A stretch of 64,000 nt of DNA from Gammaproteobacteria bacterium (GTDB lineage: Bacteria; Pseudomonadota; Gammaproteobacteria; Chromatiales; Chromatiaceae). The first letter of the stretch is position 1; the number at the start of each line of letters is the position of its first letter. The notes under the pieces were generated by a model. That model saw nothing but the letters and a program-made list of their open reading frames with translations. It was not told the origin of the DNA and did no database searches. This document shows positions 57,500 through 64,000 of this stretch, one piece after another. The DNA lies in assembly GCA_030148485.1 (NCBI GenBank), contig JASBTJ010000068.1, positions 1 through 64,000 on the forward strand, read 5' to 3'. The position numbers were made by a program, and so were the translations under genes.

Positions 57500-58983
57500 G
57501 GGTTCACCAACGTGCGCACCTGCGCCAGCAGGTCGGTGGCCAGCAATCCCCGCTCACCGCCGGCCGCGGCGCGGTCGCCGGCGGCGCCGTGCAGACACAC
57601 CGCCAATTCCACCGCGTCTTCCCGAGCCCAACCCTGCGCCCACAGCCCGGCGATCAGGCCGGTGAGCACGTCGCCCATACCGCCACTCGCCATGCCCGGG
57701 TTGCCATCGGTGCAGATTGCCGGCGGGCGGCTACCGCCGTTCACCACCACGCTGCCCGCCCCTTTCAACACCACGCTGCCGCCGAAGCGCTGCTGCAAAT
57801 CCTCCGCCGCGGCCAGCCGGTCCGCTTCGATGTCGGTAACCGGGCAACCCAGCAAACGGGCAGCCTCGCCCGGGTGGGGGGTCAAAACCCAGTTGTCCCG
57901 GTGTAGCGGATCCTCGGCCAGCAGGTTGAGCGCGTCGGCGTCCACCACCAGTGGCTTACCACAGTCACAGGCGGCGGCCCACATCTCACGCCCCCAAACG
58001 TCGCGCCCCAGTCCAGGGCCGACAGCAACGACGGTGGCGCGCCTTGATAGCGGCACCAAGGCGCGGCCGGCATCCACCCCGTGCGCCATGATCTCCGGAC
58101 AGCCGGCGAGCACCCCGGCCACATGAGCCGGCCGGGTCGCCAAGGTCGTCAGACCGGCACCGACACGGCCGGCCGCCTCGCCCGCCAACCGCGCCGCACC
58201 GCCGAAACCATGATCGCCGCCAATCACCAACACATGCCCGAAGTCGCCTTTGTGCGCGCCACGCCGGCGGGGAGCAAGCAGGTCCCGCTGTTTGGCCCAA
58301 TCGAGCCGGCGAGCGGCATGGATCTGTCGCGCGAACAATTGCGCAGGCACGGCCAAGGCGTCGTAGTACAGCTCGCCACAGCAATCCGGTCCATCGCCGG
58401 TGCACAGCCCGACCGTCAGCGCGATGAAACTGATGGTGGCCGCCGCCCTGATCGCACAGCCCTGGATCCTGCCGGTATCCGCGTGCAAGCCGCTGGGGAT
58501 ATCCAACGCCAGGACTGGCAGGCGGGACCGATTGACCGCCTGGATGGCGTCCGCATGGACGCCCTCCACCGCGCGGGACAGCCCGGTGCCCAAGATCGCG
58601 TCCACCACCAGGTCGGTATCGCGTGGCAAACCCCGGTAAGCGGCCCATTGGCCGCCTGCCTGACCGAAGGCTTGGGCAAAATGCCGGGCATCACCTTGAA
58701 TGCCGGCCGGGTCGCCCAATTGCAGGACCCGCACCGTCAGACCGGCCTGGCGCGCCAGTTCCGCCACGACGAATCCGTCCCCGCCGTTGTTGCCGGTACC
58801 GGCCAGGACGGTGATATCGCGGGCCTCCGGCCAGCAACGGCGCAGCACGGCAAACGCCGCTTGGCCGGCACGCTGCATCAGTTCCCCCCCGGGGATGGCA
58901 AACTCCTCGCTCGCCGCCGCATCCAGTGCGCGCACCTGTGCCGCCCGGTAAAGGGCGTGGGGCAATACGGCAGTGGTTGGCAT
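57496..58983 (-). CDS. nnr: Bifunctional NAD(P)H-hydrate repair enzyme Nnr
   Basis: About 495 residues. The N-terminal YjeF epimerase part has GTGNNGGDGFVVAELAR and LALDIPSGLHADTG. The C-terminal dehydratase has VVGPGLGR-type GPGL and NPGMASGGMGDVLTGLIAGL. It repairs damaged hydrated NADH/NADPH. Start is ambiguous: ATG 58983 or 59004, both without a clear ribosome site. Divergent from queG; coupled with tsaE. Confidence 0.93.
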   Translation of the reverse strand: MPTTAVLPHALYRAAQVRALDAAASEEFAIPGGELMQRAGQAAFAVLRRCWPEARDITVLAGTGNNGGDGFVVAELARQAGLTVRVLQLGDPAGIQGDARHFAQAFGQAGGQWAAYRGLPRDTDLVVDAILGTGLSRAVEGVHADAIQAVNRSRLPVLALDIPSGLHADTGRIQGCAIRAAATISFIALTVGLCTGDGPDCCGELYYDALAVPAQLFARQIHAARRLDWAKQRDLLAPRRRGAHKGDFGHVLVIGGDHGFGGAARLAGEAAGRVGAGLTTLATRPAHVAGVLAGCPEIMAHGVDAGRALVPLSRRATVVAVGPGLGRDVWGREMWAAACDCGKPLVVDADALNLLAEDPLHRDNWVLTPHPGEAARLLGCPVTDIEADRLAAAEDLQQRFGGSVVLKGAGSVVVNGGSRPPAICTDGNPGMASGGMGDVLTGLIAGLWAQGWAREDAVELAVCLHGAAGDRAAAGGERGLLATDLLAQVRTLVNP

Positions 58984-59047
58984 GGGGCGGAAGGACTGGG
59001 GCATGGGAGCGGATGATAAGCTGCGCTTTTGCCGCAAAGCCTGCCTG

Positions 59048-60145
59048 ATGACCAAGGTCCCGCACAAGCCGAACGAACTCGCCGCGTTGGTTGCGCGGAT
59101 CAAAACCTGGGGCCGGGACCTGGGTTTTCAGCAGGTCGGCATCACCGACACCGAACTGAGCCACGCCGAACGTCACCTGCAAGCCTGGCTGGATGCCGGC
59201 TTGCATGGCGAACTGGACTACATGGCCCGTCACGGCAACAAACGCAGTCGCCCTGCCGATCTGGTGGACGGTACGGTACGGGTGATCTCAGCGCGCATGG
59301 ACTACCTGCCGCCGGACGACGACCCGCTTCGGCAGTTGGCCGACCCGGCGGCGGCGTTCGTCAGCCGCTACGCCCTGGGCCGGGACTATCACAAGCTGAT
59401 GCGCAATCGGTTACAGAAATTGGCTGACCGCATCCAAGCCGAGATCGGTCCCTTCGGCTACCGGGCCTTCGTCGATTCGGCCCCGGTGCTGGAAAAACCG
59501 CTTGCGCAAAAGGCCGGCCTCGGCTGGATCGGAAAACATACCAACCTCATCAACAAGGACGCGGGGAGTTGGTTTTTCCTCGGCGAGCTGTACACGGACC
59601 TGGCGCTGCCCATCGATGCCCCTGCCGAGGCGCACTGCGGCACCTGCCAGGCTTGCATCGACATCTGCCCCACCCAGGCGATCGTGGCGCCATACCAGGT
59701 GGACGCGCGACTGTGTATCTCCTACCTTACCATCGAGCTACATGGCGCGATACCCGAGCATTTGCGGCCCGGTGTCGGCAACCGGATCTACGGCTGCGAC
59801 GACTGCCAACAGGCGTGTCCCTGGAACCGCTTTGCCGCACCGACACGGGAACAGGACTTCCTGCCGCGCCACGGCTTGGACAGCGCAACACTCATTGCCT
59901 TGTTTGGCTGGGACGAAACGACCTTCCTCAAACGTACCGAGGGTTCAGCGATCCGGCGCATCGGCTGGCGACGCTGGCTACGCAATATCGCGGTCGCACT
60001 GGGAAACAGTGGCGATCCGACCGCCATCGATGCCTTGAAGACGCGGCTGAGCGAGACGGATCCGATGGTCCGCGAGCACATCATCTGGGCACTTGACCGC
60101 CTCACGGCTGCCGGAGTCCAAGGCGTGCCGTCACGCCATCCTTAA
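59048..60145 (+). CDS. queG: Epoxyqueuosine reductase QueG
   Basis: A 365-residue cobalamin and iron-sulfur enzyme, last step of queuosine synthesis on tRNA. Two ferredoxin clusters are intact (CGTCQACIDICPTQAI and CDDCQQACPWN). The N-terminal part has GFQQVGITDTELSHAE and GRDYHKLMRNRL, and a C-terminal HEAT-like repeat (NSGDPTAIDALKTRLSE). ATG 59048 suits the family; the frame is open further upstream. Confidence 0.95.
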   Translation: MTKVPHKPNELAALVARIKTWGRDLGFQQVGITDTELSHAERHLQAWLDAGLHGELDYMARHGNKRSRPADLVDGTVRVISARMDYLPPDDDPLRQLADPAAAFVSRYALGRDYHKLMRNRLQKLADRIQAEIGPFGYRAFVDSAPVLEKPLAQKAGLGWIGKHTNLINKDAGSWFFLGELYTDLALPIDAPAEAHCGTCQACIDICPTQAIVAPYQVDARLCISYLTIELHGAIPEHLRPGVGNRIYGCDDCQQACPWNRFAAPTREQDFLPRHGLDSATLIALFGWDETTFLKRTEGSAIRRIGWRRWLRNIAVALGNSGDPTAIDALKTRLSETDPMVREHIIWALDRLTAAGVQGVPSRHP

Positions 60146-60232
60146 GGAGCACCGCCATCCTGCCGATAACCCCGGGTAGCCGGCCGCAGCGGTGCTGGCC
60201 GCCCGTCGGCAATCAGACTCAAGGAGGTGTCC

Positions 60233-61192
60233 ATGATCGGCGCACGCCCGACGCTTTTGATCATCCTGGCGCTCGTCGCCGGGTTGACGCTGTCCGGGTG
60301 CAGCGAACCTGAGCAGCCACCGCTGCGGCTCGGTACCGTGGTGTGGCCGGGTTACGAGCCCCTCTACCTCGCCCGGACCACCAACGAACTACCAGAGTCA
60401 CTGACTCGTTTGATCGAGTATCCGTCCGCCTCCGAGGTGATTCGCGCGCTGCGCAATCGCTCCCTGGAAGCAGCCGCCCTGACGCTGGACGAGGTGCTCA
60501 CGGTCGCAGGCGAGCACACGCCGCTGAAGGTCATTCTGGTGATGGATATCTCAGCCGGCGGAGACGTGATCTTGGCACACCCGGACATTGCCGGCATGGC
60601 CGACCTGCATGGCAAACGCATCGGGGTCGAAAGCAGTGCATTGGGGGCGTTCATGCTGACCCGTGCACTGCAGTCCCATGGACTGACACTGGACGACGTA
60701 CTGGTGAAGCACATGGACGTCAACGCCCAGGAAAGCGCCTTCCACGCAGCGGAGATCGACGCCATGGTCACCTACGAGCCCATGCGCACCCGATTGTTGC
60801 AAGCCGGCGCACGGGAACTGTTCAGCAGCCGGGAGATCCCCGGCGAGATTGTCGACGTGCTAGTGGTCCACCAGTCCGTACTCGATGATCGCGCCGACGA
60901 ACTCAAACGCCTGGTGGACATCTGGTTTGACAGTCTCGACTACCTGGAACAACAGCCGGAGGAAGCGGCGCGCATCATCGCGCAACGTCTGAAGATCACA
61001 CCCGAACAGGTACGCGCAAGCTACGACGGCCTGGTGCTGCCAAGCCGCGTCGAGAATCAGCAACTACTCGGCGGACCGCAACCGGTGTTGCGTACCACCA
61101 TCCAACGTCTGAATCAGGTTCTGGTCGACGCCCGCCTGCTGACACACCCGGCATCCGGCTCGGACCTGATCGACGGGTCCCTGGTGAAATAA
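60233..61192 (+). CDS. SsuA/NMT1-like substrate-binding lipoprotein
   Basis: A 319-residue lipoprotein (lipobox LSGC, cysteine 23; AAGGAGGTG before ATG 60233). The fold is a SsuA/TauA/ThiY-type binding protein: LRLGTVVWPGYEPLYLAR, VILAHPDIAGMADLHGKRIGVESSALGAF and DAMVTYEPMRTRLL. No permease or ATPase lies nearby. It ends 8 bases before a membrane diguanylate cyclase, so it may serve as the periplasmic sensor for that enzyme. Confidence 0.85.
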   Translation: MIGARPTLLIILALVAGLTLSGCSEPEQPPLRLGTVVWPGYEPLYLARTTNELPESLTRLIEYPSASEVIRALRNRSLEAAALTLDEVLTVAGEHTPLKVILVMDISAGGDVILAHPDIAGMADLHGKRIGVESSALGAFMLTRALQSHGLTLDDVLVKHMDVNAQESAFHAAEIDAMVTYEPMRTRLLQAGARELFSSREIPGEIVDVLVVHQSVLDDRADELKRLVDIWFDSLDYLEQQPEEAARIIAQRLKITPEQVRASYDGLVLPSRVENQQLLGGPQPVLRTTIQRLNQVLVDARLLTHPASGSDLIDGSLVK

Positions 61193-61200
61193 CACAGGGC

Positions 61201-62988
61201 GTGAACGCGATGAAACGACGGATCGGCCTACGCATCCTGGTTCCGACATTGGCTCTCGCACTGCTGGGGGTGGCGATTGTTCTGGCGTCGTACCTGACCG
61301 CACGCGGCGAACGGGCCTTCGTGAGAAGCGCCGTCACCGAACAAGTACGTGAGCGCTTGAATCACCTCCAGGTCAGCGCCGAGCTGTTCGTCAAGCTGGG
61401 TCGACTGGACTACCTGAAGCAGTTGGTCGCCAGCCTGTCCGCCGAGCCCGGGCTGGTCCACATGCTGTTGGTTGGCCCTGACGGACGCATCATGGCATCG
61501 AATCGCTTCAGCCAGATCGGGGACTCCTGGCAGGATGCCGCACCCGACCTGGACACGGCACAGATCAAGTCGGTGCTGAAATCCCGTGCGGTGAGCAATA
61601 TCAATGCGCCGGACGCGGGCGCTATCGATGGTTATGTCAGCCTATGCGGCTTCGCGGACGAACACCAACTACGCCGCTCGACCTGCGGCTTCATCGCCTA
61701 CCGGGTGGATCTGGCGCACCACTACGCACAGACGGCGCAGGTACTGCGCAACCAGACCGGCTACTTTGCTGCCGCCATCGTTGGCGTCATTCTCCTGTTG
61801 CTCATCGCCCTGGACCTGCTGATCAGCCAACGTGCCAAACGGGTCATCCAGGCGGTGCAGTCCTTTGTCCATGGCGAACGGAAACAACGCATATCCATCG
61901 GACTGAAAGACGAGATCGGCAGGATCGGTATCGCCGTCAATCGCATGTTCGACGAAGTAACGCGAAACGAGCGGGACATCACCGAACAACGGGAACGCCT
62001 GCGCGCGATATTCGACACGGTTGCGGACGCGATCATCATCATGGGCGACGACGGCGTGATCCATACGGTGAACCCGGCGACCGAACAATTGTTCGGCTAT
62101 GACCAACGCGAGCTGATCGGAATGAAGGCGGACCAGCTGATGCCACCCGAGGCCGATGGCGAATCGAGCAGTTTCATCCAACGCCAGGCCCAGGTCGCCG
62201 ACAGTCATTCTGTCGGCAACGCGCGTGAGACGACCGCGGTAGACAAGACCGGTCATCGTTTTCCCGTGGAAATCAGCTTGTCGGCAATGCAGGTCGATGA
62301 CCGCCCCATGTACACCAGCGTGGTACGCGATGTCTCCGAGCAGGTCGCCCTGCGGGAGGCCATGGAGCAGGTGAACGCCGAACTGATCAACTCCAACGAG
62401 CGTTTGTGGCAATCGGCCAAGACCGACTCGCTGACCGGCATCGCCAACCGACGCAGCCTGGACGAGACGGTGGACAACGAGCTGCGTCGGGCAACCCGGC
62501 AGGGGCGCCCGCTGTCGGTCATTCTGATCGACCTGGATTACTTCAAACGGTACAACGACACCTATGGCCACATCGCGGGCGACACCTGCCTGAAGGGCGT
62601 CGCAGCAGTACTGAAGACCTGTTGCCAACGGGCCGGGGAACTACCAGCTCGCTATGGTGGCGAGGAATTCGCCGTGGTGCTGCCTGACACCGACCGTGAC
62701 CACGCGACCACGGTCGCGGAGAACGTCCGCCAGCGTATTGCGGCACTCGACCTGCCACACAAGTCGTCGGACATCGCCGATCACGTGACGGCCAGTATCG
62801 GCGTCACCGCATTCGACCCGTTGACCATGCTGATGCCGACACCCACCGCCCTGTTCGAAGCCGCCGACCGGGCGTTATACAGCGCCAAGCAAAACGGAAG
62901 AAACCGGGTGAGATACGCCCACCTGCACAACAAGGACGCCGCCGAACGTCTGACGTTGGTACCGATGCCGGACAAGTCCAGGCGCTAA
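61201..62988 (+). CDS. Membrane HAMP-PAS-diguanylate cyclase
   Basis: A 595-residue protein. Helix 1 (about 8-33, ILVPTLALALLGVAIVLASYL) and helix 2 (about 188-210, AAAIVGVILLLLIALDLLI) enclose a periplasmic sensor. HAMP (about 212-260), PAS (265-385) and GGDEF (410-570) follow. GGEEF is intact, but the inhibitory RxxD is RAGE (D to E), so product inhibition may be weaker. The start is GTG 61201 or ATG 61210. Coupled to the binding lipoprotein 8 bases upstream. Confidence 0.92.
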   Translation: MNAMKRRIGLRILVPTLALALLGVAIVLASYLTARGERAFVRSAVTEQVRERLNHLQVSAELFVKLGRLDYLKQLVASLSAEPGLVHMLLVGPDGRIMASNRFSQIGDSWQDAAPDLDTAQIKSVLKSRAVSNINAPDAGAIDGYVSLCGFADEHQLRRSTCGFIAYRVDLAHHYAQTAQVLRNQTGYFAAAIVGVILLLLIALDLLISQRAKRVIQAVQSFVHGERKQRISIGLKDEIGRIGIAVNRMFDEVTRNERDITEQRERLRAIFDTVADAIIIMGDDGVIHTVNPATEQLFGYDQRELIGMKADQLMPPEADGESSSFIQRQAQVADSHSVGNARETTAVDKTGHRFPVEISLSAMQVDDRPMYTSVVRDVSEQVALREAMEQVNAELINSNERLWQSAKTDSLTGIANRRSLDETVDNELRRATRQGRPLSVILIDLDYFKRYNDTYGHIAGDTCLKGVAAVLKTCCQRAGELPARYGGEEFAVVLPDTDRDHATTVAENVRQRIAALDLPHKSSDIADHVTASIGVTAFDPLTMLMPTPTALFEAADRALYSAKQNGRNRVRYAHLHNKDAAERLTLVPMPDKSRR

Positions 62989-63002
62989 GTAAGTTTCCTT
63001 AA

Positions 63003-64000
63003 GGAAGCTCTGATTGAATCCCTCAAATAAGGCAAAATCAATTCACTCGTGTGCCACAGAAAGATCGACCGGATGAAGCAACAAAGTTTCGCCTCACTGA
63101 GCTACGCGGCAAAGAAGCGCAAGACCCGCAAAGAGCTTTTCCTCGAACAAATGGAGCAGTGCGTCCCCTGGTCGGCCTTCCTGGCCATCATAGAGCCGCA
63201 CTACCCCAAGTCAGGCCGCCGCGGCGGCCAGCCCATCGGTCTCGAAGCGATGCTGCGGATCTATCTGATGCAGCAGTGGTTCAACCTGTCCGACCCGATG
63301 ATGGAGGACGCCCTGTATGAAATCGAGTCTATGCGGTGCTTCGTCGGCCTGGAGTTGTGCCAGGACCGTTTGCCGGATGAGACGACCATTTTGAAGTTTC
63401 GTCATCTGTTGGAAAAACACCAGCTTGCTGATCAGCTGTTTGCAACGGTGAGCGACCATCTGCAGGCCCACGGTCTACAGCTCTCGAAGGGAACGATGGT
63501 GGATGCCACACTGATTGCAGCTTCACCTTCGACCAAGACTGCCGAAGGCGCGCGCGATCCGCAGATGCACCAGACCCGGAAAGGCAACCAATGGTATTTC
63601 GGCATGAAGATCCATGTCGGTGCAGATGTGAACAGTGGCACGGCGCACACGGTGACGGTCACGTCGGCTAAGGAAGCTGACATCAGCCAATTGCCGGCCT
63701 TGCTCAGAGAAAGTGACGAAGCGGTTTTTGGTGATGCCGGTTATGCCAGCGATAGCTATAAACGGGGCTCGCGTGCGCTGGGCATGCACTGGAAGGTCAA
63801 TGACAAGCGAAAAGCGAAGCACGGGAATTTGAGCAGCAAGCAACGCAAACGCAATCGGCAGCAATCAAAAATTCGCGCCCGGGTGGAGCCTCTGTTTCGG
63901 ATCATCAAGTGCCAATTTGGCTACCGAAAGGTGCGCTATCGTGGGCTGGAAAAGAACCGGGTGCAGGTCATGAGCCTGATGGCAATGGCCAACCTGTATC
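63003..64000 (+). mobile_element. IS5-family insertion sequence, cut by the window edge
   Basis: The left terminal inverted repeat GGAAGCTCTGATTGAATCCC begins at 63003, directly after TTAA (62999-63002), a YTAR target site. The element runs off the right edge, so its right end and the target duplication cannot be seen. It inserted 14 bases after the cyclase stop. Confidence 0.85.
63073..64000 (+). CDS. IS5-family transposase, 3' end outside the window
   Basis: At least 309 residues, beginning MKQQSFASLSYAAKKRKTRK and open to the last base. The N-terminal DUF772-like domain has GRRGGQPIGLEAMLRIYLMQQWFNLSD. DDE residues are visible: GTMVDATLI, FGDAGYAS and ARVEPLFRIIKC with the Y-(2)-R-(3)-E-(6)-K type end. 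No frameshift in the visible part, so it may be active. Confidence 0.93.
   Translation, partial: MKQQSFASLSYAAKKRKTRKELFLEQMEQCVPWSAFLAIIEPHYPKSGRRGGQPIGLEAMLRIYLMQQWFNLSDPMMEDALYEIESMRCFVGLELCQDRLPDETTILKFRHLLEKHQLADQLFATVSDHLQAHGLQLSKGTMVDATLIAASPSTKTAEGARDPQMHQTRKGNQWYFGMKIHVGADVNSGTAHTVTVTSAKEADISQLPALLRESDEAVFGDAGYASDSYKRGSRALGMHWKVNDKRKAKHGNLSSKQRKRNRQQSKIRARVEPLFRIIKCQFGYRKVRYRGLEKNRVQVMSLMAMANLY

Overview
The window is a GC-rich chromosomal segment of a gammaproteobacterium. The best marker is the right-hand block queG / nnr-tsaE-amiB-mutL-miaA-hfq-hflX-hflK-hflC-DUF2065-hisZ-purA, which has the classical gammaproteobacterial gene order, here with hisZ between DUF2065 and purA. An endonuclease-type MutL, an AddAB-like repair pair, several c-di-GMP enzymes and a full urt-ure urea cluster fit a free-living environmental lineage (a Chromatiales-like group is a guess). 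No rRNA, tRNA or CRISPR array was seen.

Layout. 0-1 kb: bidirectional terminator and a DUF1778/GNAT toxin-antitoxin pair with a palindromic operator. 1.2-1.3 kb: a strongly folded 150-bp element with IS5-like ends (MITE candidate). 1.4-4.7 kb: DUF4250, a radical SAM protein and rlmG on the minus strand. 4.8-14.3 kb: rapA, two large PAS/CHASE-GGDEF-EAL proteins and a small conserved protein. 14.7-20.7 kb: AddB-like and AddA-like helicase-nuclease genes. 20.7-32.3 kb: LpxR-like lipid A deacylase, an Hsp20 gene with a sigma32-like promoter and a ROSE-type RNA thermometer, a DegQ-type protease, an orphan PhnD-like binding protein, a DUF502 protein, an MBL/beta-CASP hydrolase, a small lipoprotein, a doxX-azoR-pirin operon divergent from a LysR regulator, and an M48 metalloprotease lipoprotein. 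32.4-45.8 kb: nitrogen block with an NtrC-like site, a sigma54-like promoter, TorF-family porin, urtABCDE, a DUF559 endonuclease-like gene, ureDABC, ureE, a small membrane protein, ureF and ureG. 46.0-60.1 kb: the conserved purA-to-queG block. 60.2-63.0 kb: an orphan periplasmic binding lipoprotein next to a membrane diguanylate cyclase. 63.0 kb to the right edge: the 5' part of an IS5-family insertion sequence.

How the genes work together. The nitrogen block is a complete scavenging system. An outer-membrane porin and the UrtABCDE ABC transporter import urea, UreABC hydrolyses it, and UreDEFG insert nickel. The predicted NtrC/sigma54 signals would tie it to nitrogen limitation. Five copies of one palindromic repeat lie in the gaps of this block and were not noticed elsewhere in the window. 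The Hsp20 and DegQ genes form an envelope and cytoplasm protein quality-control pair, and HflKC and the M48 lipoprotein add to that theme. Three c-di-GMP enzymes, one apparently coupled to a binding protein, point to nutrient-linked lifestyle switching.

The most interesting non-coding signals are the ROSE-like thermometer, the NtrC/sigma54 pair, the urea-cluster repeat family with its DUF559 neighbour, the 150-bp MITE-like element, and a solo IS5-type end that abuts the ureG stop codon.
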